Shown here piece by piece: positions 33,338-41,759 of a stretch of DNA of 50,349 nt. Source of the DNA: Bacteroidia bacterium (GTDB lineage Bacteria; Bacteroidota; Bacteroidia; CAIKAF01); the NCBI GenBank assembly GCA_016742095.1, contig JACVCJ010000026.1, positions 1-50,349 of the forward strand, read 5' to 3'. The first letter of the stretch is position 1; each line of letters begins with the position of its first letter. The position numbers and the translations under genes are program-made. Below the pieces are notes generated by a model. The model did not search any database and had not been told where the DNA came from. It saw nothing but the letters and a program-made list of their open reading frames with translations.

Positions 33338-34069
33338 TTAATTTAAATTTATGGTAATTACTTTAACGTCCACGTTATAAACAGCATCGTACAGGACCAG
33401 GCGCAGGGTATAGGCACCCTTGGTCCAGGCCGTACCGTCGGTAGCGATATCAAAAGAAAAAGAACCGGCCGTACCCGTAAGCGTTTCGGTCCCCTGGGAC
33501 AGCTTATTGTCCGATCCCGCGCGGGTCACCGAATAGTCCAGCTTCTGCAGGGCCGCGTTGTCCGAGGCGTCTCCGCTCACCGTAAAGGTGCTGCCCAGGG
33601 CGGTGGTAAAGCCTTCGGCCGGAGCGGTCACATTCAGCGCCGGGGCGATCTCATCATCCGGGTTGCGTATAATAAAGGTACGCAGCTGAAATTCGCTCAG
33701 GTTCCCTGCGGCGTCCACCGCCTGCACCAGGCAGTGATAGGGTCCGGCACCGGCCGTATCGGGTATGGCTATCGAAATGGTCTTCTGGTCTTCGGTACCG
33801 GCCAGGTTCTCCACCCGTATGGTACTGAAGGGCGCATAGCTGATCTTTACGTGCCCGTGCCCGTCGTAGGCATTGTGTATGTCTACCTTAACCTGGGCCA
33901 GCTCCTGGTCGTCGCTTACCTGGGCCGTTACCTCGAGGGTACCGCCGGCCAGCACTTCCATACTATCGGAAGGCGCCGTGAGAATGAGTTCGGGCTTTGA
34001 CTTATCGCGGCCCTTACAAGCTGTCAGCAACAGACCAGCTAACGAAGAAAGCAGAAGTATCTTTTTCAT
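33338..34069 (-). CDS. DUF4625 lipoprotein
   Basis: A 243-aa lipoprotein with lipobox LLLTAC and two tandem Ig-like domains (ELILTAPSDSMEVLAGG and ALNVTAPAEGFTTALGS open each). HNAYDGHGHVKIS carries a His-rich turn like that of the neighbouring gene. DUF4625 proteins are typically found beside TonB receptors in Bacteroidota. Its promoter (TTTG 34117-34114, 20-nt spacer, TAGATTTG 34093-34086) lies in the 3' end of the receptor gene and is overlapped by a 15-bp palindrome, so it can be expressed separately. Confidence 0.8.
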   Translation of the reverse strand: MKKILLLSSLAGLLLTACKGRDKSKPELILTAPSDSMEVLAGGTLEVTAQVSDDQELAQVKVDIHNAYDGHGHVKISYAPFSTIRVENLAGTEDQKTISIAIPDTAGAGPYHCLVQAVDAAGNLSEFQLRTFIIRNPDDEIAPALNVTAPAEGFTTALGSTFTVSGDASDNAALQKLDYSVTRAGSDNKLSQGTETLTGTAGSFSFDIATDGTAWTKGAYTLRLVLYDAVYNVDVKVITINLN

Positions 34070-34072
34070 ATA

Positions 34073-34087
34073 TGCAACAATGTTGCA
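34073..34087 (-). promoter_or_regulatory. Operator palindrome, copy 2
   Basis: TGCAACA-A-TGTTGCA, a perfect 7+1+7 palindrome. It overlaps the last bases of the -7 box (34093-34086, minus strand) and ends 3 nt before the ATG of the DUF4625 gene. The identical element is at 36447-36461. The geometry is that of a repressor site; a Fur-family metalloregulator such as Zur is my inference. Confidence 0.72.
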
Positions 34088-34090
34088 AAT

Positions 34091-36454
34091 CTATTTACTT
34101 TTTATGGAACCGCCAAACAAAAATTGCAGAGAAACCGAAAAATTTCGTCCGGGCTCCGGCAATCCCAGGTAGCGCCAGCGGTTCACGTGTGAATAATAAC
34201 GTGTATTGATGAGGTTATTGCCTGAAACCGAGAGCCGGAACTGCTGCTTGCGTACCTCAGCCTCCAGGGTTATGGAGGCGTCCAGCAGGATATAACCCGG
34301 CGTGCTCAGCTCATTACGGGCGGTAAATACCTGGGGGGCGGCCCAGCGGCCCTGCAGACCGGTTTCAATACGTATATTTTTCTTTTTGCGCGGCTTAATC
34401 GTGTATTCCAGGTTGATGCGGCCGGAGGCGGGGGGAATGAAGGGGAAATTATAGCCGCTTTCCAGGTTGTAGGTGTACACCCACTGGCCCTGGGTGCCCA
34501 GGTGCAGGTTCTCGATGATGTGGTAGTCCACATAATATTCCAGACCGGTATGGATGCCGTCGGCCTGGTCGTAGCGGTAAATAAGTCCGCCCTCGGGCAG
34601 GGGACTGAAGCTGGACGTAGGGTCCAGGAAGATGTACTTCAGGAAATAGTTGAAGAAGGGCGATACGTACATTTCCCACTTACTGCCTTTGCGGCCGTAA
34701 TACAGGTCGAACTGTATGCCGCGTTCAGGGCGCAGGGTACTGTCTCCCTGTTCGTGCCGGAAGGTGCCGTGGTGTATGCCGTTGGCCGTCATTTCCGGTG
34801 CGGTGGGCATGCGGTAGCTGGTACCCAGGTTGATCTTTATATTGTGTTTTTTACGCAGGATCATGGAATAACCGAGCGTGCCCGATACATTGCCGAATAC
34901 CTTGCGGATATGGGGTGAACGCAGGTAGCCCGAGATCTGGCTGCCGCTGTTGAGGTAGAACGGCGTGGCCCGCTCATCGGCCTGTATGCCACCGGCATCC
35001 ACGCGTAAGCCGCCGTTCAGGAATGCTTTTTCCGGTTTGGCCACCCATTTGCCGTAGGCGAAGGCCCCGGCCTGCCAGGACCTGAAATCGGGGATCAGGA
35101 AGGCGAAACCACTACTGCGGTTCTGCTGCCACTGGCCCGAAGCGCCGTATACCAGGGACACCCGCTCGTTCACTTCGTGATGGAAACGCGTGGCCAGGCT
35201 GGCCGTAAACAGCTGGAAAGCCAGTTCGGTATTGCTGTGGATGGCCGGACCAAAACCATGGTTATCGGGATTGGAAAGTTCGGCACGGTCGTTGAACTGC
35301 ACACCAGCATCCCATTCCAGCCAGTTTTTGCGACCGGCCTGTATATTGGTGTTCCAGAGTATTTTGTAGTGTTTTACGTGCTGTGCGGGGAACTCTATGT
35401 TGCGGGCACTGCCGTCGTCCTGCAGGGAATAGGCCTGCGGAATACCATGTGCACCGGGGAACATACCGCTTTTCTGATCGAAGTACGTAAAACGAAGCGA
35501 CGTGTATCCTTTGGCGAAACTGTAACCGGCCGTCAGCGAAGCGTTACGTTCCCGCCCGGCCGTATTTTTAATGCGCTGGTTTTCAATAGGCAATACAAAA
35601 CTATTGTACACAAAACTATCGGCAGGTACTTTGTAATCGGCATAATCCTGTGTGCTGAAGCGGGCTTTGAGCCAGAAATTGTTCTTATTTACTGAAAAGG
35701 CGGCCGATTGCCCCCAGAGATCGTTCACCGAATTAAAACGCCCCAGCACCGAGGCGGACCAGGTATTGCGCGCGGGAGGCAGTCCCGGACGTATATTGAT
35801 GGCGCCCGTAATGGCGTCGGAACCATAGATAATGGCCGTCGGCCCCTTGATCACTTCCACGCGTTCCACATCGTTGCCGTCGATCTCCAGGCCGTGATCG
35901 CCGCCCCATTGCTGGCCTTCCTGTTTAATGCCGTTCTCGCTTACCACCACACGGTTAAAACCCAGGCCGCGTATGGCCGGCTTACTGATACCGATGCCGG
36001 TATTCAACGCCTGCACGCCCGGCACGCGTTCCAGGGCCGTTACAAAGGTCTGCCCGGTGTTTTTCTGCAGATCTTCCTGCTGCAATACCTGTATGTTCTG
36101 CGACTGATCATTGAGTACGCTCTTGGTGCCGAAATCCTCGATCACCACTTTCTGCAATTCCAGGTCGCCCGCTTCCAGCGTGATCACCAGGGGTTCCCGC
36201 AGCGGAAGTTCGATGTGTACATCCGCGCTCTTGTAACTTAAAAAGGTCACATGCAGATGATAATGCCCCGTTTTTACCGAAGCATCGGCAAATTTCCCCT
36301 GTGCATCGGTACTGTATACACGGTTCAGCTCGTGTATAAATACGTGTGCGCCGAAGGCCGGAGCGCCGTCTTCCAGTTTTACAAGTCCCTGTATCTGAGC
36401 AAAAAGAGGCAGGGGAAGTAGCGATAACAGTAAAAAGAAACACCTGTGCAACAT
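34091..36454 (-). CDS. TonB-dependent outer membrane receptor, probable metal uptake
   Basis: A 787-aa protein: signal peptide (FFLLLSLLPLPLFAQ), a carboxypeptidase-regulatory-like domain (GLVKLEDGAPAFGAHVFIHE), a plug domain (VTALERVPGVQ, ISKPAIRGLGFNRVVVSENG, GPTAIIYGSDAITGAINIR) and a 22-strand barrel ending in the usual FSVSLQFLFG-type strand. The plug segment QEGQQWGGDHGLEID is typical of Bacteroidota receptors linked to DUF4625 lipoproteins. ATG 36454 lies inside the operator palindrome and 5 nt after a TACTTTTG -7 box, so the mRNA is probably leaderless. Metal (zinc?) uptake is inferred from operator and His-rich partners. Confidence 0.87.
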   Translation of the reverse strand: MLHRCFFLLLSLLPLPLFAQIQGLVKLEDGAPAFGAHVFIHELNRVYSTDAQGKFADASVKTGHYHLHVTFLSYKSADVHIELPLREPLVITLEAGDLELQKVVIEDFGTKSVLNDQSQNIQVLQQEDLQKNTGQTFVTALERVPGVQALNTGIGISKPAIRGLGFNRVVVSENGIKQEGQQWGGDHGLEIDGNDVERVEVIKGPTAIIYGSDAITGAINIRPGLPPARNTWSASVLGRFNSVNDLWGQSAAFSVNKNNFWLKARFSTQDYADYKVPADSFVYNSFVLPIENQRIKNTAGRERNASLTAGYSFAKGYTSLRFTYFDQKSGMFPGAHGIPQAYSLQDDGSARNIEFPAQHVKHYKILWNTNIQAGRKNWLEWDAGVQFNDRAELSNPDNHGFGPAIHSNTELAFQLFTASLATRFHHEVNERVSLVYGASGQWQQNRSSGFAFLIPDFRSWQAGAFAYGKWVAKPEKAFLNGGLRVDAGGIQADERATPFYLNSGSQISGYLRSPHIRKVFGNVSGTLGYSMILRKKHNIKINLGTSYRMPTAPEMTANGIHHGTFRHEQGDSTLRPERGIQFDLYYGRKGSKWEMYVSPFFNYFLKYIFLDPTSSFSPLPEGGLIYRYDQADGIHTGLEYYVDYHIIENLHLGTQGQWVYTYNLESGYNFPFIPPASGRINLEYTIKPRKKKNIRIETGLQGRWAAPQVFTARNELSTPGYILLDASITLEAEVRKQQFRLSVSGNNLINTRYYSHVNRWRYLGLPEPGRNFSVSLQFLFGGSIKSK

Positions 36455-36467
36455 TGTTGCAAAAGTA
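36447..36467 (-). promoter_or_regulatory. Operator palindrome, copy 1, over the receptor promoter
   Basis: TGCAACA-T-TGTTGCA (36447-36461) is a perfect palindrome matching the copy at 34073-34087 except for the central base. The minus-strand -7 box TACTTTTG (36467-36460) runs into it, and the receptor start codon (36454-36452) is inside it. A bound protein would block initiation. Confidence 0.75.
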
Positions 36468-36537
36468 AATAATAAATCCAAAATGCCTCTCTTTTCCGTA
36501 TATGAAAACAAATAATTCTAAAATACGTTATATAAGT

Positions 36538-37071
36538 ATGAAGACACGATGGATCTTATGGACCGCCTGTGTTATCTTTACGGTATCCTGCGGAAACGCA
36601 CAGGTGAACGTACAAAAAAACGACAGTATGGCTACATCATCCGAAAAACCGGGAAATTTCGAAGTGCAGAAGACCGAGGCCGAATGGAAGGCCGTTTTAA
36701 CGCCGGACCGTTACCAGGTACTGCGTGAGAAAGGGACGGAGCGTCCGTTCAGCGGGGAACTGCTGTTTAACGAAGAAAAAGGTGTGTACACCTGCGGAGC
36801 CTGCGGCGAAGCGCTTTTTACATCGGATATGAAGTTCGACTCACATTGCGGCTGGCCCAGCTTTGACCGGGAGATCGAGGGCAAGGTGATCAAAAAGCCG
36901 GACTATTCGCACGGTATGGTGCGTACGGAGATCCTCTGCGCCAAATGCGGCAGTCACCTGGGCCACATTTTCGACGATGGTCCCACCGAAACCGGTATGC
37001 GTTACTGCGTAAACAGTCTTTCGCTCGATTTCGAGAAGAAAACCGACGCGCAGCAAGGCACAAAACCCTGA
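36538..37071 (+). CDS. msrB: Peptide-methionine (R)-S-oxide reductase, lipoprotein form
   Basis: A 177-aa protein. ATG 36538 gives a signal peptide with lipobox FTVSC, so it is an envelope lipoprotein. The zinc site is formed by CGAC and CAKC; the active-site Cys is in GMRYCVNSLSL, and HCGWPSF and GHIFDDGP are conserved MsrB segments. It repairs oxidised methionine in periplasmic proteins. An earlier in-frame ATG at 36502 would put charged residues before the signal. Divergent from the TonB receptor. Confidence 0.95.
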   Translation: MKTRWILWTACVIFTVSCGNAQVNVQKNDSMATSSEKPGNFEVQKTEAEWKAVLTPDRYQVLREKGTERPFSGELLFNEEKGVYTCGACGEALFTSDMKFDSHCGWPSFDREIEGKVIKKPDYSHGMVRTEILCAKCGSHLGHIFDDGPTETGMRYCVNSLSLDFEKKTDAQQGTKP

Positions 37072-37098
37072 ATTGGCATGGTAAATATAAACGAAAGA

Positions 37099-37123
37099 GG
37101 TCTGCTCCGGCAGGCCTTTTTTT
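37099..37123 (+). terminator. Terminator of msrB
   Basis: GGTCTGC (37099-37105), loop TCCG, GCAGGCC (37110-37116; one G-U pair), then seven T. Confidence 0.82.
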
Positions 37124-37167
37124 ATTTGAGCGGCTTTGTGTATATTTCGGTCTGAAACAACAATGCT

Positions 37168-37602
37168 ATGAATTTACAGGACATCAGTTTTCTGGTTGAG
37201 ACCAGCCTCAAAGGACTCCAGGTGGACCCGGCCGCCTGCCGCGGCGAAAAAGCAGGGCAGTGGAGCGTAAAAATAAAAGACAGCACCGTGTGGCTGGATG
37301 GGTTTAACTTCCAGACCTCACCGGATAAATGGTACTTCCAGGTAATGAGCCCGGTTTTTGCCATACCCACACAGCAGAATGCAGAGATCATGACCGACCT
37401 GCTGGAATTTGCCTATAGTATGTATGGCTGCAACGTGTGCAAAAAAGGCGACTGGTATTATGTACTTTCCCTGCGGGAGGCCGACGGACTGGACCAGGGC
37501 GAGGTGGACCGCGCCATTGACCGCGTGGCCCATTACAGCAGCGATATTTACGCCAAGTTCAGCTTTAAGTACCCGGGAGCCTGGCCCGCTAAAACAGCAT
37601 AA
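37168..37602 (+). CDS. YbjN-like protein
   Basis: A 144-aa cytoplasmic protein. The pattern of alternating strands (QWSVKIKDSTVWLDGFNF, KWYFQVMSPVFAIP), the helix NAEIMTDLLEFAYSMYGCNVCKKGDWYYVLSLRE and the closing VDRAIDRVAHYSSDIYAKF fit the YbjN/type III-chaperone-like fold. Role unknown; YbjN relatives act as sensory or chaperone-like regulators. A TATATTTC box lies at 37141-37148. Followed by its own terminator. Confidence 0.65.
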   Translation: MNLQDISFLVETSLKGLQVDPAACRGEKAGQWSVKIKDSTVWLDGFNFQTSPDKWYFQVMSPVFAIPTQQNAEIMTDLLEFAYSMYGCNVCKKGDWYYVLSLREADGLDQGEVDRAIDRVAHYSSDIYAKFSFKYPGAWPAKTA

Positions 37603-37623
37603 GCGTAACACAATAAACAAAGG

Positions 37624-37653
37624 AACGGCGGGCAGTACCCGTCGTTTTTTTTT
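37624..37653 (+). terminator. Terminator of the YbjN-like gene
   Basis: AACGGCGGG (37624-37632), loop CAGTA, CCCGTCGTT (37638-37646; one G-U pair), then a run of T to 37653. Confidence 0.8.
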
Positions 37654-37694
37654 GCGCGTCTAAATAAAACAGTGTTAAGGGCTTCTAACGAGCG

Positions 37695-37838
37695 TTAAGC
37701 TCCTGGCAATATTCTTCCTGTGTAAGGATTGAGGGTCTTTTTTACACGTTGTACCTGTGTGTACACAAAAAGGCCGGTGGCCAGAAGCAAAAGAGCCCCT
37801 GTGGCAAGGATCCGTTTTTTACCAGAATAAGAGTTCAT
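37695..37838 (-). CDS. 47-aa single-pass membrane protein
   Basis: The frame starts with ATG 37838 and encodes a basic N-terminus (MNSYSGKKRI), one hydrophobic helix (LATGALLLLATGLFVYT) and a basic tail (QVQRVKKTLNPYTG). A promoter TTTTTTG-N20-TAGTTTTA ends 4 nt before the ATG, again suggesting a leaderless transcript. Codon choice (CTG, GCC, ACC) matches the neighbours. No family known. It fills a gap that would otherwise be ~240 nt of apparent non-coding DNA. Confidence 0.6.
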   Translation of the reverse strand: MNSYSGKKRILATGALLLLATGLFVYTQVQRVKKTLNPYTGRILPGA

Positions 37839-37894
37839 AAAGTAAAACTACGTAAATTCCACTTAAAATACAAAAAACATAATTAATTCAAGTT

Positions 37895-39583
37895 CTACTT
37901 ATAAAATCTGCGGCGCACGATCGCATACAGCAATATCACACAGAGCACCCCGGCAATTATATAGCCCAGCACACTCCAGTAAGGCAGTCCGTACTGTGTC
38001 ATGTAGCGGGCGGGAAAGGGCACGGTGGCTGTGATGGAACTGCCGATGATGAGGGCACAGATAATAAAGGTGATCACCAGGCGGTTGGTGATGCTGTCCA
38101 GTTTTTTCAGCAGGTAACCGTAGCCCTGTAATTCCACCTCAAAGTGGATCTTACCGCTGCGGGCCTGCTGCATGATCTCTTTCAGGTCGACGGGTATGCC
38201 GCTCAGGAAACTGCTGATCTGTTCGCCCCGGTACTGGATCTCGCTCCAGATATTTTCCGGCGACAGCTGTTCTTCTACGATCTTGCGGCCGTAGGGCTTT
38301 ATGTAGTCATAGGTCTTCAGCTGCGGGTACATGATCTTCCCGATCCCTTCCAGGATGGCCAGTGCCCTGAAAATAAGAAATATACTTGCCGGTACTACCA
38401 TCTCGTAACGCAGCATCACCTTTTGCAGCTGGGTGGTCAGTTCGGCAATACTGGCCTCGCTCACGTCCAGGGTGGCATAATCGTCAATGAGTCCCTGCAG
38501 ATCGGTCTCCAGGGCCCGCATGTCCTTTACATTATCGCTGATGGCCAGTTTTTTCATGCTCAGGGCCATTTTGCGGGCGTCTTCCTTGGCCATGGCCACA
38601 AATACGTTGGCAAAGGCCACTTTATCACGTTTGCTGAGCTGGCCCACCATGCCGAAATCGATGAGGCAGATGGTACCGTCCTGGCGCACGAGTACATTGC
38701 CCGGGTGCGGATCAGCATGGAAATAACCGTATTCGAAGATCTGGGCCAGGTAAATATTCAGGCCGGTCTCCACGGTCTTTTTAATATCGAGTCCCCATTC
38801 GCGCAGTTGTTTTTTATCGGTGAACTTACAACCGGACACAAATTCGATCAGCAGCACCTTATCGGTACTGTATTTGCGGTATACGCGGGGGATGTAAAAA
38901 TCCCTGCGGTCTTTATAAAATTCCCTGAATTTCTGAATATTACGCGCTTCGTTGGAATAATCGAGCTCTTTGCTCATGCTGCGTTCGAACACGTTCACGA
39001 TGTCCTGGGCATTCAGCACGCCCTGTTTACGCAGGTAACGGTCGGCCCGTTTCACGATCTCCTGCAGCAGCTGCAGGTCGCGTTCCACGATGGCCTGTAC
39101 GTCGGGGCGCTGTACTTTCACCACCACTTCGGTACCGTCTATCAGGCAGGCCCGGTGTACCTGACCGATGGAAGCCGAAGCCAGGGGCACGTCGTTGAAC
39201 CATTTGAACACTTCTTCCAGCGGACGGCCGATCTCCAGCTCCACGATGCTGCGGGCCGTTTCCCCCTCGAAAGGGGGCACACGGTCCTGCAATTTCTCAA
39301 ATTCCTTTACCAGTCCGTCGGGGATAATGTCCGGGCGGTTGCTGAGCACCTGGGCCAGTTTTACAAAAGTGGGCCCCAGTTCTTCGGCGGCCATACGTAT
39401 GCGCTCAAAGCGGGAATACTGCAGGGCCGGCTGCTCCTGGCGCATCCACTTCAGGCGCAGGGCCTCGGGCACCAGGTTACGCAGGGTGCTGTTTGCGATC
39501 AGGTCCTCGAACCCGTACTTCACAAACACACTCATGATCTGCCGGAGGCGACCGAGGTTACGTATGGTTGAATTAATTCCCAA
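37895..39583 (-). CDS. ABC1 kinase-family protein (AarF/UbiB)
   Basis: A 562-aa atypical protein-kinase-like ATPase. Seen: the family-specific loop FVKLAQVLSNRPDIIPD (the KxGQ motif reads KLAQ here), ASASIGQVHRA, the ATP-site Lys in VVKVQRP, HADPHPGNVLV and LIDFGMVG, then two C-terminal membrane helices (LVITFIICALIIGSSI, WSVLGYIIAGVLCVILLYAIV). UbiB-type proteins aid quinone lipid synthesis. Start is uncertain: TTG 39583 keeps the conserved NSTIRNLGRLRQI segment, ATG 39535 loses it. Confidence 0.88.
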   Translation of the reverse strand: MGINSTIRNLGRLRQIMSVFVKYGFEDLIANSTLRNLVPEALRLKWMRQEQPALQYSRFERIRMAAEELGPTFVKLAQVLSNRPDIIPDGLVKEFEKLQDRVPPFEGETARSIVELEIGRPLEEVFKWFNDVPLASASIGQVHRACLIDGTEVVVKVQRPDVQAIVERDLQLLQEIVKRADRYLRKQGVLNAQDIVNVFERSMSKELDYSNEARNIQKFREFYKDRRDFYIPRVYRKYSTDKVLLIEFVSGCKFTDKKQLREWGLDIKKTVETGLNIYLAQIFEYGYFHADPHPGNVLVRQDGTICLIDFGMVGQLSKRDKVAFANVFVAMAKEDARKMALSMKKLAISDNVKDMRALETDLQGLIDDYATLDVSEASIAELTTQLQKVMLRYEMVVPASIFLIFRALAILEGIGKIMYPQLKTYDYIKPYGRKIVEEQLSPENIWSEIQYRGEQISSFLSGIPVDLKEIMQQARSGKIHFEVELQGYGYLLKKLDSITNRLVITFIICALIIGSSITATVPFPARYMTQYGLPYWSVLGYIIAGVLCVILLYAIVRRRFYK

Positions 39584-39647
39584 GGCGTTGAAATGGTTTA
39601 CGGTGCGTGAAATTGGTAAAAAAAAGGCGGAACCGGAAAAGAAAGTA

Positions 39648-40511
39648 CTATTTTTTGTGCACTTCCAGTAGTTCCATTTCAAAGATCATATTGGTAAAGG
39701 GCGGTACCTGCGGCGGCAGGCCTGCTTCGCCGAAAGCCAGGAAATAAGGCGCATACACCCGTACTTTCTCGCCTTCGCGCATGTCTTTAAGTCCCTGGTC
39801 CATCGCGGCCAGCCCGCCATCGCCACCGATGATGTACAGCATAGGTTCGTCCATCGTATAGCTGTTCTGCAGTTCGCGGCCTTCGAGCGTGCGCTGTATC
39901 ATGTGGATCAGCACTTCATCGCCCCACTGTGCCTGGCGGCCCTTGCCGGTACTTTCGGTCACCTTCACGATCCCGAAGCCGGTGGGTGGTTCTTCAATTT
40001 TACGCTCGTTGAGGTAGGTGCTGAACTCCGTCATGGCCTTTACCTTCGATTCTTCGCGGCTGGCCTGTATTTTCGCCTGGTATTCCTCCGGCGTCATAAT
40101 ATTCTGGATGCTTACGTGCAGGTTCAGCTCCGGTGTAACGCATTTGGGCCGTTCTATGCCGTAGTAATTCAGCAGGAAACTATCTGCCGCACAACGAAAT
40201 ACCACACTGTCGCGCACTTTCAGCAGGTGCAGGGCATGGGTAAAATCGTAGCTGTAGGCGGCCTGACCGTTCTGCGCCAGGTAAAAGAAATCGGGCTCTA
40301 TATTATCGCAGGCCAGGGTCTTATCGTCCTTGTCCTTTACGTGCACCCGCATGTAGTAGTAATCGTTCTCCCCGGAAGCGGCTTTCCCGTTGCCTTCGCG
40401 CAGCACTTTCATTTCAAGGCCTTTGGCCACCTCTTTAAAGGAGGGACCGCAGGAAGCCGCCAAAAGCAGGCCGGGAAGCAGGAGAGACCAGGTTCTATAT
40501 GTTCTGCCCAT
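39648..40511 (-). CDS. FKBP-type peptidyl-prolyl isomerase lipoprotein
   Basis: A 287-aa lipoprotein (lipobox LLAASC). The C-terminal domain has GKGRQAQWGDEVLIHMIQRTLEG, LAAMDQGLKDMREGEKVRVYAPYFLAFGEAGLPPQVPPFTNMIF (quoted in part: the YLAFGxxGxPPxIPPxxxLxF signature) and ends FEMELLEVHKK. The N-terminal half is a diverged FKBP-like repeat. It catalyses proline isomerisation or acts as a chaperone in the envelope. The sixA gene ends 12 nt upstream, so they are cotranscribed. Confidence 0.88.
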   Translation of the reverse strand: MGRTYRTWSLLLPGLLLAASCGPSFKEVAKGLEMKVLREGNGKAASGENDYYYMRVHVKDKDDKTLACDNIEPDFFYLAQNGQAAYSYDFTHALHLLKVRDSVVFRCAADSFLLNYYGIERPKCVTPELNLHVSIQNIMTPEEYQAKIQASREESKVKAMTEFSTYLNERKIEEPPTGFGIVKVTESTGKGRQAQWGDEVLIHMIQRTLEGRELQNSYTMDEPMLYIIGGDGGLAAMDQGLKDMREGEKVRVYAPYFLAFGEAGLPPQVPPFTNMIFEMELLEVHKK

Positions 40512-40523
40512 ATATTTTTTAGA

Positions 40524-41021
40524 TTAATCGAATAATCCTTTCTTAGGATACTCAAAAGCAATTAGTTTGTTTACTTCATATGAAGTATTTTCCCAGTTAT
40601 CGGCGGGGAGTTCCACTACGGCACAGCCACAGGTGGGAATATTGTCGATACGCACATTGCAAAGCCCGTTCACAAACCAGGTAAAGCCCGGGTTATGCCC
40701 GAAAACGAAGACCGTTTCCGCTTCCGGCGGAAATCCTTTGATCACATCCATAAGCGCCTCTTCATCTGCTTCATAAATGCGGTCATCTAAAATAATTTCA
40801 GGCTCAAAACGGTACACTTTGGCAAATTTACGGGCGGTTTTACGGGCCCTGCGGGCCGGGCTGCTTACCAGTGCGTCGGGCGTAAAACCCATACTGCGTA
40901 TCTTATCGGCCATCAGGGGAGCGTCCACCTTGCCGCGTTCGTTCAGCGGACGTTCCATATCGTTCAGGGTCTCATCGGTCCAGCTGCTTTTGGCATGGCG
41001 GACGAACACAATTCTTTTCAT
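40524..41021 (-). CDS. SixA-type histidine phosphatase
   Basis: A 165-aa histidine phosphatase. IVFVRHAKSSWTD contains the RHG-type motif (RHA in SixA relatives) with the nucleophilic His9; SPARRARKTARKF and VFGHNPGFTWF supply the remaining catalytic Arg and His. SixA removes phosphate from phosphohistidine in phosphotransfer proteins. First gene of the operon with the FKBP lipoprotein, from the promoter at 41079-41048. Confidence 0.92.
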   Translation of the reverse strand: MKRIVFVRHAKSSWTDETLNDMERPLNERGKVDAPLMADKIRSMGFTPDALVSSPARRARKTARKFAKVYRFEPEIILDDRIYEADEEALMDVIKGFPPEAETVFVFGHNPGFTWFVNGLCNVRIDNIPTCGCAVVELPADNWENTSYEVNKLIAFEYPKKGLFD

Positions 41022-41047
41022 GGGGATCAGGAAAAACTGTAATTGCG

Positions 41048-41079
41048 TAAAATTAACCCATAAATACGGGGAAACAAAA
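41048..41079 (-). promoter_or_regulatory. sixA promoter
   Basis: On the minus strand TTTTG (41079-41075), a 19-nt spacer and TAATTTTA (41055-41048). It gives a leader of about 20 nt before ATG 41021. Confidence 0.6.
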
Positions 41080-41171
41080 CCCTAACATAAGGCTTTACGA
41101 AATTTTATAAATGAAGATATGAAAACTGCCAGGAGGCTTCCACTGCCTGCCAAATTGGCCTGATCCGGGGC

Positions 41172-41735
41172 TTAATTGGCGCCTTCGCTGCCGTCTTTGG
41201 CCTTAAAGTCCTTGTATTCTTCGAAGCTGTCGCGGATATCCTCGATGAGTACCTTGTGTTTTTTGTAATAATCGGCCGGGGCGCCCACCGCATAGCGGAA
41301 ATAGAAACGGGGAGCATCGCATACGGTAAGGTCGTAGATCATCTCCCTGCCATTGCGTTTACCGCTGATGAGCCCGCGCAGGCCCTGCATGTATTCCACA
41401 CGGCATTCGGCCGGGGCTTCGGTCTTCAGTTCCTGCAGGTATTCGCCGAACTGATCTACCTCGAGCTGGTACATTTCGTCCAGTGAAAAGGCTACTCCAT
41501 AGGTTTTCAGTCCGTCCTTGGGTTCATAGCTTACGATCACCTCCACCGGGGTACGTTCGTTACCGGCCAGGCTCACGGCGGCGTTCTTTTTCTGGTTTTC
41601 CACCGGGTTCAGCTCTTCGGGAACTTCAAGGATAAAGATCTCGTTGCCCGTAAAGGTCTTGTATTTACGGTCGTCCACGCAGCCGGCGGAAAGCAGTACA
41701 AGTATGAAAAGGAATACAGATAGCTGTTGTTTCAC
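41172..41735 (-). CDS. Lipoprotein of unknown function
   Basis: A 187-aa lipoprotein with lipobox LLSAGC. The mature part (FILEVPEELNPVENQKKNAAVSLAG, YRVEYMQG-like strands, FYFRYAVGAPADYYKKHKVLIEDIRDSFE) has the layout of PsbP/MOG1-like stress proteins, where the ending helix IxxSF is typical; this is a tentative fold guess. It lies 24 nt downstream of the rhomboid gene on the same strand and is probably cotranscribed. Confidence 0.65.
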   Translation of the reverse strand: MKQQLSVFLFILVLLSAGCVDDRKYKTFTGNEIFILEVPEELNPVENQKKNAAVSLAGNERTPVEVIVSYEPKDGLKTYGVAFSLDEMYQLEVDQFGEYLQELKTEAPAECRVEYMQGLRGLISGKRNGREMIYDLTVCDAPRFYFRYAVGAPADYYKKHKVLIEDIRDSFEEYKDFKAKDGSEGAN

Positions 41736-41759
41736 GTTACAAAAATAATCAGTACCGGC

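Noticed and set aside
38144-39571. 475-codon plus-strand frame opposite the ABC1 kinase gene
   Set aside because: The minus-strand gene has clear kinase motifs; the plus-strand product is a shadow produced by its codon bias.
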